Source: Roseimarinus sediminis
Lineage (GTDB): Bacteria; Bacteroidota; Bacteroidia; Bacteroidales; Prolixibacteraceae
Assembly (NCBI RefSeq): GCF_050433125.1
Contig: NZ_JBNPXV010000006.1
Span: forward strand, 248,001 to 312,000
Direction: 5' to 3'
Length of the DNA: 64,000 nt
The translations under genes and the position numbers were made by a program. The notes under the pieces are model-generated. The model had not been told where the DNA came from. It did no database searches and worked only from the letters and a program-made list of their open reading frames with translations. Of this stretch, positions 9,245 through 17,034 are shown piece by piece. Within the stretch, counting starts at the first letter, position 1. Each line of letters starts with the position of its first letter.

Positions 9245-10006
9245 TTAACTTTTAACCGATTTCCCTGTCATGTTGTTAATGATCGAAAGCAGCAGGTAAA
9301 GCAGAATAATTGCACCGATGCCTTTAATGCTGAATAAGAGCAACAAACCCAGTGAGGCAGCAAGAAAGAGGTAGCGAATGAAATTTTCTTTTCCTTTGAA
9401 GGTCGTGAATTTTAAAGAAAACAGAGGGATTTCGGCTAGCAGTAAAAGTGAAAATACGACGACAATGATGGCAATCAAAAGTGGATGATGAAGAAATGAC
9501 AAGGCCGTGTTTTTCTGATCAAAGATGATTAAAGCCAGCGCTGCAAAAAAGAGGGCATTGGCAGGTGTAGGCAGGCCAATAAAAGAGTGGCTTTGCCGGG
9601 TATCGATGTTAAATTTTGCCAGCCGCAGTGCAGAAAAAGCCGGAATTAACAAGGGGATTAACAGATAAATGTATTCAGCGATTTTCAAGTGATGATTTTC
9701 TCCCGCGTCAAAACCGATTAACTTGCTTTGTATCATGAAAGCCAGTGCGCCAGGCAGAAATCCGAAGGTAATGACATCGGCCAGCGAATCGAGCTGTTTA
9801 CCAAGCTCGCCCGAAACTTTCAATAAACGGGCAACAAAGCCATCAAAAAAATCGAAAAGGGCACCAGCAAACATGAGGTAAACGGCCAGGGCTATTTCAC
9901 CATTGAAAGCCATATAAACGGCTATTGTTCCACAGAGCAGGTTAGCAAGGGTAAGCAGGTTGGGAACAAAAGCATACCACTTTTTCTTTGTTTGCTTTTC
10001 CATCAT
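9245..10006 (-). CDS. pssA: CDP-diacylglycerol--serine O-phosphatidyltransferase
   Basis: Inner-membrane enzyme making phosphatidylserine from CDP-diacylglycerol and serine. 253 residues with about eight hydrophobic segments. The CDP-alcohol phosphotransferase signature is present as FDFFDGFVARLLK followed by GKQLDSLADV, with all catalytic Asp residues. ATG 10006 overlaps the psd stop by 4 bp (ATGA), so the two genes are translationally coupled, fitting consecutive steps to phosphatidylethanolamine. Confidence 0.93.
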   Translation of the reverse strand: MMEKQTKKKWYAFVPNLLTLANLLCGTIAVYMAFNGEIALAVYLMFAGALFDFFDGFVARLLKVSGELGKQLDSLADVITFGFLPGALAFMIQSKLIGFDAGENHHLKIAEYIYLLIPLLIPAFSALRLAKFNIDTRQSHSFIGLPTPANALFFAALALIIFDQKNTALSFLHHPLLIAIIVVVFSLLLLAEIPLFSLKFTTFKGKENFIRYLFLAASLGLLLLFSIKGIGAIILLYLLLSIINNMTGKSVKS

Positions 10007-10659
10007 TTTAAACGGGCAATTTCTGTTTGAGTCCCGACTACTTTTTGATTCAATTCAACTTTTATACTTGCATCTTTTGGAAGAAAAAGGTCAACACGCG
10101 AGCCAAACTTAATAAAGCCCATGTTGCCATTTTGCTCGGCATAAGCTCCTTCTTTTGCATAGCATACTACCCGTCGGGCCATGGCGCCGGCAATTTGGCG
10201 AACCAACACTTTTTGTTTCGATTCGCTTTCAATAACAACCGATGAGTGCTCGTTCAATTCAGAAGCTTTAGGTGCCCAGGCTACTGTATGGCTTCCTTTG
10301 TGCAGTTTGGAATAGAGAATTTTTCCGCCAATGGGAAACCAGTTCATGTGTACATCGAGCGGTGACATGAAGATGGATACCTGAATGGTTTCGTCCTGAT
10401 AAAATTCATTGATCCCGGTCTCCTGTATTACCACCACGCGACCATCGCAGGGGGACATTACCGACAGTGGATCGCTAATTACCGGACGGTTAACTACTCT
10501 GAAAAACCACAGATTAAAAAGATACACCAATAATGAAGCAAAGGCAACGACATATACTATTGATGAGGGGAAGTTGAACCGAATCAAGGCGTAATTGATG
10601 CTTACAATCAAAATTGCCAAAATAAGGAGGGTTACTCTTCCTTCTTTATGTACTCTCAT
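10003..10659 (-). CDS. psd: phosphatidylserine decarboxylase proenzyme, archaeal-like short type
   Basis: Decarboxylates phosphatidylserine to phosphatidylethanolamine. 218 residues, matching the short (PSD-A) class. Two N-terminal membrane segments (about 9-27 and 32-53) are followed by the catalytic domain with SPCDGRVV and the FMSPLDVHMNWFP block. The pyruvoyl precursor cleavage site is predicted between Gly186 and Ser187 in KFGSRVDLFLP. It lies between cdsA (6 bp upstream) and pssA (4-bp overlap), so the operon order is cdsA-psd-pssA. Confidence 0.93.
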   Translation of the reverse strand: MRVHKEGRVTLLILAILIVSINYALIRFNFPSSIVYVVAFASLLVYLFNLWFFRVVNRPVISDPLSVMSPCDGRVVVIQETGINEFYQDETIQVSIFMSPLDVHMNWFPIGGKILYSKLHKGSHTVAWAPKASELNEHSSVVIESESKQKVLVRQIAGAMARRVVCYAKEGAYAEQNGNMGFIKFGSRVDLFLPKDASIKVELNQKVVGTQTEIARLK

Positions 10660-10665
10660 AGCAGG

Positions 10666-11490
10666 TTAATTTAAAATCAAAGTTATCATGACAAAATATA
10701 CAGGAGCCGCAAACAGCATGCTGTCGAAACGGTCGAGCAAGCCACCATGGCCTGGCAAAATTGCGCCTGAGTCTTTCACTCCAAAACTCCTTTTAATGAG
10801 CGATTCGCTTAAATCGCCCAAAATGGCAGCAATAACGGTTAAGGAAGTAAGAATAAGTGTTTGTGCAATAGAAGCATAGTTGAAGTAGTTAAAATAAACC
10901 AATGCAAGCAACATGGCAAGCAACATGCCTCCCAGTGCACCTTCCCACGTTTTTTTAGGAGAAATTTTTTCAAACATTTTGTTGCGCCCCAGCCAGCTTC
11001 CGATAATGTATGCTCCGGAATCGTTTGCCCAGAGTATCAACAGCAAGCCGAGCAGTAAGCGGGGATCGTAGTTTCCTGGTTGGGATGCATCGGGGTTAAC
11101 AATAAAGACGAGCATTGAAAGTGGCAATGCAATATAAACAATGCCCAGCAAAGTAAATGCGACATTAAGTAGCGGTTTCTTTTGTTTTTGAAACAGGGCA
11201 ATTACAGGAATCAGCATTAAAAGCGGCACAAAACCAAAAAACAAAGTAGCATTGAATCCTTCAAAATTAAACAGAAAGAAGGCCAAAAAAAGATACAGTG
11301 CCGTACTGATCCCCAGTGTAAATTGTGGCTTATTTCCTCCTTTTTTACAGAGTCGGTAGAACTCAAAAAGGGTGTATGCAACGACGATTCCAAAATAGAC
11401 AACAAAGGTGTATTTGCTGATAAGAATACTGGCAATAGTTAGAGCGGCATATACAAGGCCTGTAATCGTTCGGACAATTAATTGCTTCAA
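10666..11490 (-). CDS. cdsA: phosphatidate cytidylyltransferase
   Basis: Makes CDP-diacylglycerol from phosphatidate and CTP at the inner membrane, the substrate of the nearby pssA. 274 residues, about eight membrane segments. The C-terminal signature SLIKRSFGVKDSGAILPGHGGLLDRFDS is complete, and AYIIGSWLGRNKMFEKISPKKTWEG precedes it. The ATG at 11490 overlaps the stop of the upstream DUF2007 gene by 4 bp. Confidence 0.94.
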   Translation of the reverse strand: MKQLIVRTITGLVYAALTIASILISKYTFVVYFGIVVAYTLFEFYRLCKKGGNKPQFTLGISTALYLFLAFFLFNFEGFNATLFFGFVPLLMLIPVIALFQKQKKPLLNVAFTLLGIVYIALPLSMLVFIVNPDASQPGNYDPRLLLGLLLILWANDSGAYIIGSWLGRNKMFEKISPKKTWEGALGGMLLAMLLALVYFNYFNYASIAQTLILTSLTVIAAILGDLSESLIKRSFGVKDSGAILPGHGGLLDRFDSMLFAAPVYFVMITLILN

Positions 11491-11693
11491 TGTTTTAGTT
11501 CTTTTAAGATTTCAATCGCTTTGGTTTCGTCATGCTCGTTTACATAAACTTCAATGTTTCCAAACGCAGTATACGATGAATCCTTTTGATTGAGCACTAC
11601 GGCTGCGATGCCATTGTTCTCTAATAATTCCCGTGCTATTTCTGCCTGGTACATTTCTCCCGACAAAAATACTTGTTTCCATCCTTTTTCCAT
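11487..11693 (-). CDS. DUF2007 small protein (putative signal-transducing protein)
   Basis: 68 residues, cytosolic. The alternating fold KQVFLSGEMYQAEIARELLENNGIAA with a later IEVYVNEHDETKAIEIL matches DUF2007, a ferredoxin-like domain related to PII-like folds; its function is unproven. It is the first gene of the operon with cdsA, psd and pssA and overlaps cdsA by ATGA, so a role tied to phospholipid synthesis is possible but inferred only from context. Confidence 0.8.
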   Translation of the reverse strand: MEKGWKQVFLSGEMYQAEIARELLENNGIAAVVLNQKDSSYTAFGNIEVYVNEHDETKAIEILKELKH

Positions 11694-11830
11694 GATCTTT
11701 TTGCTTTAATGATGCTTTTTCAACAATATAAAAAAATAAAAGATGATTTGTGCAATTACGGACCTACGAAATACAGTTAACCTTGCTTTGCAGAAAACGT
11801 TAAGTTGATGAATTATTTGCTAAGTAACTG

Positions 11831-11863
11831 ACAAAGAAAAAGGCACCACAGTGGGCGCCTTTC
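11831..11863 (-). terminator. rho-independent terminator of ftsH
   Basis: Read on the minus strand, a hairpin with arms AAAGGCgCC and GGtGCCTTT is followed by TTCTTTG. It begins 27 nt after the ftsH stop and separates rsfS-ftsH from the phospholipid operon. Confidence 0.8.
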
Positions 11864-11889
11864 GATTTATTGAATGTCGGATTGAAACA

Positions 11890-13944
11890 TTAGCCCGCAG
11901 TTTCCTCAATTGATGGTGTTTGTTGTTGTACTTCATCGTCGGTACTTGCTTCTTTAAGGACTTCAGGCCCCAGGTGTTGATCTTTTTCAATGCTTTTTCC
12001 ACCAGGACGTGGTCCAAATATTTCTTCCAGGTCTTCGGTAAACAGCACCTCCTTTTCGAGGAGGCGTTCTGCCAGCACCTTGTGCCCTTCGGCATTTTCA
12101 CCAAGCACCTTTTTTGCGCGTTTGTATGCCAGGTCAACCAGGTTTTTGATTTCGTCGTCAATCAGTTCGGCCGTTTTTTCACTGTAGGGTTTGGTGAAGC
12201 TGTAGTCGGCCTGCCCTGTTGAATCGTAGAAGCTGAGGTTGCCTACTTTCTCGCTCATTCCAAAGTAGCATACCATGGCATAAGCCTGTTTGGTTACCCG
12301 TTCAAGGTCGTTTTGTGCTCCTGATGAAATTTTATTGAACGAGATTTCTTCGGCAGCACGACCTCCCAAAGTGGCACACATTTCGTCCATCATCTGGTCT
12401 TTGGTGGTGATTGATCGTTCTTCGGGGAGGTACCATGCAGCACCCAGTGCTTTACCGCGAGGCACAATGGTTACCTTTACCAGGGGGTGAGCGTGTTCAA
12501 GCAACCAGCTAACCGTGGCATGTCCTGCTTCGTGATAGGCGATGGTTTTCTTCTCATCCATCGAGATGATCTTATTTTTCTTTTCGAGTCCGCCGATTAT
12601 ACGGTCAACGGCATCGAGGAAGTCCTGTTTTTCAACCGATTCGTGGTCGTTACGGGCTGCAATCAGTGCGGCTTCGTTGCAAACGTTGGCAATGTCGGCA
12701 CCCGAGAAACCAGGAGTCTGTTTCGACAGAAAGTCGGTATTGACGCTTTCTGATATTTTCAGGGGACGAAGGTGTACCTTGAAAATCGCTTTACGTTCGT
12801 TCAGGTCGGGCAATTCAACATGAATCTGACGGTCGAAACGTCCTGCACGCATCAGTGCCCGGTCGAGAATGTCGGCACGGTTGGTGGCAGCCAGAATAAT
12901 GACCCCCGAATTGGTATCGAAACCATCCATTTCGGTCAACAACTGGTTCAGGGTGTTTTCTCTTTCGTCGTTCGATCCCATGTTGGGATTTTTTCCACGG
13001 GCACGGCCAATGGCATCAATCTCGTCGATGAACACAATGCAGGGCGATTTTTCCTTGGCCTGCTTAAAGAGATCACGAACACGCGATGCGCCAACACCGA
13101 CAAACATTTCAACAAAGTCGGAACCCGACATGGAGAAGAAAGGAACATGTGCTTCGCCAGCCACGGCTTTTGCAAGCAGTGTTTTACCGGTTCCCGGAGG
13201 GCCCACCAGCAGTGCTCCTTTGGGGATTTTACCTCCCAGTTTGGTATAGCGTGTTGGGTTTTTCAGGAAGGAAACAATCTCTTCAATCTCCTGTTTGGCT
13301 TCTGAAAGACCAGCCACATCTTTAAAAGTAGTGGTTACTTTTTGGTCTTTATCGAAAAGTTTTGCCTGCGATTTACCAACATTGAAAATGCCCGCACCAG
13401 GACCGCCGCCACCGCCTTTGCTCATGCGTTTAAACAGGAACCACCAGAAGAAAATAATCAAACCGATGGGGAAAAGAATCTGAAAAATACCACCCCAGTC
13501 GTAGGTGTCCTGGTATTCGATGGGGATTTCTTCACTGTCGGGGATATTGTATGAAGCATAGGCTTCCTTCAGGTTTTGTTCGAAACCCTCGGTTGAGCCA
13601 ATTGTAAAATAAAAATGCGGACCTGAAACAGTGGGTTTTGAAAAACCGGATCCCAGTTTCTCGCTGTATTTTTCGTAACTATCCTTTTTTAAGTAGATGT
13701 TGGCTTCCGACTTGTTTAACACGACAATTTTCTGGACATCGCCATTTAATATCATGGTGCGTTTTACTTCGTACCAGGTTGTTTCAACGGCAGCATTGCC
13801 TCCAGAGAAGAACTGAATGCCCAATAATACAATGATCGCTATGTAAAGGTAAGTCATGTTGAATTTTGGCTTACCGCTACCCGGAGTTTTGGGTTTAAAA
13901 TTATCGGTAAAACTGGTTTTTTTCTTTTTATCTTTTTCAGCCAT
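11890..13944 (-). CDS. ftsH: ATP-dependent zinc metalloprotease FtsH
   Basis: Membrane AAA protease that degrades misassembled membrane proteins and regulators. 684 residues: a cytosolic N-tail, a membrane helix at about 29-45, a periplasmic domain, a second helix at about 152-170, the AAA domain with Walker A GPPGTGKT near 247-254, Walker B CIVFIDEIDAIG, the second region of homology AATNRADILDRALMRAGRFD, and the zinc motif HEAGH near 471-475. The acidic Gln/Glu-rich C-tail is normal. It starts 5 bp after rsfS ends. Confidence 0.97.
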   Translation of the reverse strand: MAEKDKKKKTSFTDNFKPKTPGSGKPKFNMTYLYIAIIVLLGIQFFSGGNAAVETTWYEVKRTMILNGDVQKIVVLNKSEANIYLKKDSYEKYSEKLGSGFSKPTVSGPHFYFTIGSTEGFEQNLKEAYASYNIPDSEEIPIEYQDTYDWGGIFQILFPIGLIIFFWWFLFKRMSKGGGGGPGAGIFNVGKSQAKLFDKDQKVTTTFKDVAGLSEAKQEIEEIVSFLKNPTRYTKLGGKIPKGALLVGPPGTGKTLLAKAVAGEAHVPFFSMSGSDFVEMFVGVGASRVRDLFKQAKEKSPCIVFIDEIDAIGRARGKNPNMGSNDERENTLNQLLTEMDGFDTNSGVIILAATNRADILDRALMRAGRFDRQIHVELPDLNERKAIFKVHLRPLKISESVNTDFLSKQTPGFSGADIANVCNEAALIAARNDHESVEKQDFLDAVDRIIGGLEKKNKIISMDEKKTIAYHEAGHATVSWLLEHAHPLVKVTIVPRGKALGAAWYLPEERSITTKDQMMDEMCATLGGRAAEEISFNKISSGAQNDLERVTKQAYAMVCYFGMSEKVGNLSFYDSTGQADYSFTKPYSEKTAELIDDEIKNLVDLAYKRAKKVLGENAEGHKVLAERLLEKEVLFTEDLEEIFGPRPGGKSIEKDQHLGPEVLKEASTDDEVQQQTPSIEETAG

Positions 13945-13949
13945 TATGA

Positions 13950-14327
13950 TTAATTTTCTGCGTTATATTTTGTAAAATTAGCGTCGGCCCATAGTGTTTC
14001 CAGATCGTAATGTTTACGCCATTCTTCCTGAAAAACATGAACCATGATGTCGGCATAATCGAGCAGTATCCATTCTGCATTTCTGTATCCATCGGTATGC
14101 CAAACGTTTTCGCCCGTAATTTCTTCAACGGTTTCTTCAACCGAGCGGGCTATTGCTTCAACCTGTGTGTTGGAAGCGCCATGACAAATAATGAAGTGAT
14201 TACATTGTGAATTTTCCAAATGGCTTAGATCGAGGTTGATTATTTCTTTTCCTTTCCTTCGCCGCACTCCTTCGATAATTGCCTCTATTAAATGATTTGA
14301 TGAGCTGTATTGTTTAATGTTCTCCAT
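13950..14327 (-). CDS. rsfS: ribosomal silencing factor RsfS
   Basis: Binds uL14 on the large subunit and blocks subunit joining when nutrients are short. 125 residues from ATG 14327 (MENIKQYSSSNHLIEAI). Family blocks are KEIINLDLSHLENSQCNHFIICHG, WHTDGYRNAEWILLDYADIMVHVF and the closing YDLETLWADA. The upstream in-frame TTG at 14348 lies inside an exact -7 promoter box and is rejected. Operon with ftsH. Confidence 0.94.
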   Translation of the reverse strand: MENIKQYSSSNHLIEAIIEGVRRRKGKEIINLDLSHLENSQCNHFIICHGASNTQVEAIARSVEETVEEITGENVWHTDGYRNAEWILLDYADIMVHVFQEEWRKHYDLETLWADANFTKYNAEN

Positions 14328-14345
14328 ATATTTGTGAGTAAATTG

Positions 14346-14353
14346 CAAATTTA
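14346..14353 (-). promoter_or_regulatory. -7 promoter element of rsfS-ftsH (TAAATTTG)
   Basis: Exact TAnnTTTG on the minus strand; the rsfS ATG follows 18 nt downstream of the box. It lies in the 57-bp divergent gap between rsfS and birA. Confidence 0.55.
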
Positions 14354-14384
14354 AACTTTTTACCTGATTAATTCCCCGGAAATT

Positions 14385-15137
14385 ATGGCAGAAATAATTG
14401 GTTCTAAAATACTAAAATTGGTGAAGCTTGATTCTACCAACAATTATGCCACTGCCAATGCATTGAAGAATAACTGGCCCGAAGGTGCCGTGGTGTTGGC
14501 CGAAGAGCAACTGTCGGGCAGAGGTCAACGCAATAACAAATGGGAGAGTGAAGCGGGGCAAAACCTGTTACTCAGCCTTGTGTTGTATCCGCGTTTTTTG
14601 CCGGTACAATTTCAGTTTCTGCTGTCGAAGGTAATTGCGCTTGGAGTGGCCGATGTGGTACAGCTGTTTGCTGAGGAGGTACGAATTAAATGGCCCAATG
14701 ATATTTATGTTGGAGATAAAAAAGTGGCTGGAATTCTGATCGAAACAAGTATAACCGGTCATGAGCTGGGCTCCTGTGTGGCAGGTATTGGCCTGAATGT
14801 GAATCAGCTGGTGTTCAAAAGTGATGCCCCCAATCCTGTTTCGCTGGCTCAGTTGTGTGGCAAAAAACTAAAACGGGATGAAGTATTTAAGCTGCTTACT
14901 GAAGCAATCGACCAATGGTATGGAGCATTGTGTCGTGCCGACACCGGGAGTATTGATCAGCATTATATTGAGCGTTTGTATCGCTATGGTTTTGCAGCCA
15001 TGTACCGTGATAAAAATGGCTTTTTTCAGGGAACTATTACCGGATTAAACGAAATTGGTCAATTGCAGATTGAAGATGAAAGTGGTCACTTACGTACTTA
15101 TCATTTTAAGGAAGTTGAATTTTTGGCGTCAAGCTGA
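14385..15137 (+). CDS. birA: biotin--[acetyl-CoA-carboxylase] ligase (class I, no repressor domain)
   Basis: Attaches biotin to the biotin carrier protein through biotinyl-AMP. 250 residues. The biotin-binding loop is GRGQRNNKWES, and the catalytic Lys lies in IKWPNDIYVGDKKVAGILIE. There is no N-terminal helix-turn-helix, so it cannot act as the DNA-binding biotin repressor known from E. coli. A short C-terminal SH3-like domain starts near residue 200. Divergent from rsfS, convergent with the SRPBCC gene. Confidence 0.94.
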   Translation: MAEIIGSKILKLVKLDSTNNYATANALKNNWPEGAVVLAEEQLSGRGQRNNKWESEAGQNLLLSLVLYPRFLPVQFQFLLSKVIALGVADVVQLFAEEVRIKWPNDIYVGDKKVAGILIETSITGHELGSCVAGIGLNVNQLVFKSDAPNPVSLAQLCGKKLKRDEVFKLLTEAIDQWYGALCRADTGSIDQHYIERLYRYGFAAMYRDKNGFFQGTITGLNEIGQLQIEDESGHLRTYHFKEVEFLASS

Positions 15138-15198
15138 AATCCGGCGTTGACTGACACCCGCATCGGCAATTATCTGAAAGCTGCGCCATTCTGTCAGC

Positions 15199-15648
15199 TT
15201 ATTGATAAGGCAGCATGGTAAGTGCATCGGCAATTTTATTCACACCTTCCTTCAGTTTCTTCCCAGCAAGCATTTTCAACATCATGTTAAGTTCGGCATG
15301 GAGTGTAACCCTTAATTTTGTCTGATAAGGCCCCGACGGCAGTAACTGTATCCATACAAAAAGCTGAAAAGGAATTTTTCCTTCACCACTAATTTTAATG
15401 GTTTTTGTCGGCTCCCGCCCGATAATTCTCAGTCCTGCTTCACCCATGGGCGAAATGGTGAAAGTACAACTATCGGTGTCGGTTGATACATCTTCGATAC
15501 TTGCATTGGGCAGCTGTCCCGATAATTGAGCCAGGGTATACTCATTGAAAAACTGTCCCAGATTATTGAAATCGGACAGGAAGTTGTAAACCGTTTCATG
15601 ATTTTGATTTACAACTTTTACATCGCTTACGTATTTACTTGTACTCAT
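15199..15648 (-). CDS. SRPBCC-fold (START-like) protein of unknown ligand
   Basis: 149 residues from ATG 15648 (MSTSKYVSDVKVVN). The pattern VKVVNQNHETVYNFLSDFNNLGQFF, a central beta sheet and a long C-terminal helix (LKMLAGKKLKEGVNKIADAL) is that of the SRPBCC superfamily (polyketide cyclase/dehydrase-like). This fold makes a hydrophobic ligand pocket; the ligand here is unknown. An upstream in-frame ATG at 15678 lies just past a terminator-like hairpin and is not preferred. Downstream of pyrE on the same strand, with the hairpin between. Confidence 0.75.
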   Translation of the reverse strand: MSTSKYVSDVKVVNQNHETVYNFLSDFNNLGQFFNEYTLAQLSGQLPNASIEDVSTDTDSCTFTISPMGEAGLRIIGREPTKTIKISGEGKIPFQLFVWIQLLPSGPYQTKLRVTLHAELNMMLKMLAGKKLKEGVNKIADALTMLPYQ

Positions 15649-15665
15649 TTTTCGATTTCGTAAAA

Positions 15666-15691
15666 CAGCCGGAAACATTGCTGTCCGGCTG
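15666..15691 (-). terminator. probable terminator hairpin between pyrE and the SRPBCC gene
   Basis: A perfect 8-bp inverted repeat, CAGCCGGA and TCCGGCTG with a 10-nt loop, lies 46-71 nt after the pyrE stop. On the minus strand it is followed by TTTTACG, a weak U-tract, so it may terminate or attenuate. Confidence 0.55.
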
Positions 15692-15736
15692 AAGTGTATG
15701 ATAGAATTTTATTACTGCAAAAAAAGGCAGCGTGGC

Positions 15737-16372
15737 TTATTCTTTTCCCCACTGAGCGGGGTTTTCCCGCCAGTTTTGCAGTCGTTCAACATCCTCTTCG
15801 GCAATTAAATTCATTTTCAGCGCATGGTCAATCAGAATTTGATAATTACTGAGGGTAGTCAGTTCAAGTCCTGCTTTTTCAAAGTTTTGTGTGGCAATCG
15901 GGAAATTGTAAGTAAAAATGGCTACCATGGCCCTTACATCACCTCCAAAGTTGCTGAGTGCTTCTGCGGCTTTCAGGCTGCTGCCACCGGTAGAAACCAG
16001 GTCTTCAATCACAACAATTTTTTGGCCGGGTTTCAGGTCTCCTTCTATGAGGTTTTCGAGCCCGTGATCTTTGGGTTTCGAACGGACATACACAAAAGGT
16101 AAGCCAAGCTGGTCGGCTACAAGTGCTCCATGTGCTATGGCACCGGTGGCAACGCCGGCAATTACTTCGGCTTCGGGATATTTTTCACGGATAATGTTGA
16201 CAAATTGGTCACGTATAAAATTCCGTGTTTCGGGATAGGATAATATTTTGCGGTTGTCGCAATAAATAGGAGATAACCATCCTGATGCCCAGGTAAAGGG
16301 ATTTGATGGTTGAACTTTTATTGTGTTAATTTGTAACAGTCGCTTGGTTACTTCAATTTGAAAATCACTCAT
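15737..16372 (-). CDS. pyrE: orotate phosphoribosyltransferase
   Basis: Pyrimidine synthesis: orotate plus PRPP gives OMP. 211 residues from ATG 16372 (MSDFQIEVTKRLLQINTIKV). The PRPP-binding motif IVVIEDLVSTGGSS, the VYVRSKPKDHG loop and VIAGVATGAIAHGAL are all present. The frame runs upstream to 16420, but those residues are not family-like and the promoter box at 16398-16405 lies within them. Confidence 0.95.
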   Translation of the reverse strand: MSDFQIEVTKRLLQINTIKVQPSNPFTWASGWLSPIYCDNRKILSYPETRNFIRDQFVNIIREKYPEAEVIAGVATGAIAHGALVADQLGLPFVYVRSKPKDHGLENLIEGDLKPGQKIVVIEDLVSTGGSSLKAAEALSNFGGDVRAMVAIFTYNFPIATQNFEKAGLELTTLSNYQILIDHALKMNLIAEEDVERLQNWRENPAQWGKE

Positions 16373-16397
16373 GACTAAGGTTTTAAATAATATCGGG

Positions 16398-16405
16398 CAA
16401 ATGTA
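16398..16405 (-). promoter_or_regulatory. -7 promoter element of pyrE (TACATTTG)
   Basis: Exact TAnnTTTG on the minus strand, 25 nt upstream of the pyrE ATG. It overlaps the ATG (16401) of the divergent NUDIX gene. Confidence 0.5.
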
Positions 16406-17027
16406 CAAAGTTTTTTTCAATGACCGAACTGTTTTTATAAACAGCGCTGCACCTTCCGATGCACCAGAGGAAGCAGTGCTGATGCAGGTAGTTGCTCATG
16501 CCGATGCGCTAAAGGCCAGAGAGCTAATGATAAAATCCGACGGCCCCCAACTGCTTTATTTGTATGGCTTGCCTGCCAGCGATCTGCGTGCACTTTTTTC
16601 TTCTGCATTTAAATGTATTACAGCTGCAGGCGGATTGCCTGTAAATACAGCCGGTGAATTGCTGTGCATCAGGCGATGGGGTTTGTGGGATCTGCCCAAA
16701 GGCAAACTTGAAAAAGGAGAAACAGTGGCGCAGGCAGCTTGTCGTGAGGTGGAGGAAGAAACCGGCCTGAAAGGTTTTTCTCTTGAAAAACAGCTTGATT
16801 CGAGCTTTCATGTTTATGAGTCGCCCTATGTGCCTGGTCAATGGATTTTTAAAACGACCTGTTGGTTTTTAATGTATTATGAAGGTAAAGAACAGCCTGT
16901 TCCTCAAAGCGAAGAAGACATAAGTGAAGTACGTTGGTTCAGGCGTCACGAGTTGTCAGAAGTGCAGCAAAATACCTACGCTTCGTTGCAGCCTTTGTTT
17001 GCATTTTATTTGAAATTGCAGCTTTAA
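16401..17027 (+). CDS. NUDIX hydrolase
   Basis: Predicted nucleotide pyrophosphohydrolase. 208 residues from ATG 16401 (MYKVFFNDRTVFIN). The full NUDIX box (GX5EX7REUXEEXGU) is seen as GKLEKGETVAQAACREVEEE followed by TGL, and a typical preceding strand reads RRWGLWDLPK. An N-terminal domain of about 90 residues precedes it, as in a Bacteroidota NUDIX group. An in-frame ATG at 16371 shares a CATG with the pyrE start and is less likely. The substrate cannot be predicted. Confidence 0.88.
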   Translation: MYKVFFNDRTVFINSAAPSDAPEEAVLMQVVAHADALKARELMIKSDGPQLLYLYGLPASDLRALFSSAFKCITAAGGLPVNTAGELLCIRRWGLWDLPKGKLEKGETVAQAACREVEEETGLKGFSLEKQLDSSFHVYESPYVPGQWIFKTTCWFLMYYEGKEQPVPQSEEDISEVRWFRRHELSEVQQNTYASLQPLFAFYLKLQL

Positions 17028-17034
17028 ATAAGTG

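Noticed and set aside
15137..15198. CTGACA/TGTCAG inverted repeat between birA and the SRPBCC gene
   Set aside because: Only 6-bp arms with a long spacer and no T-tract; not convincing as a terminator.
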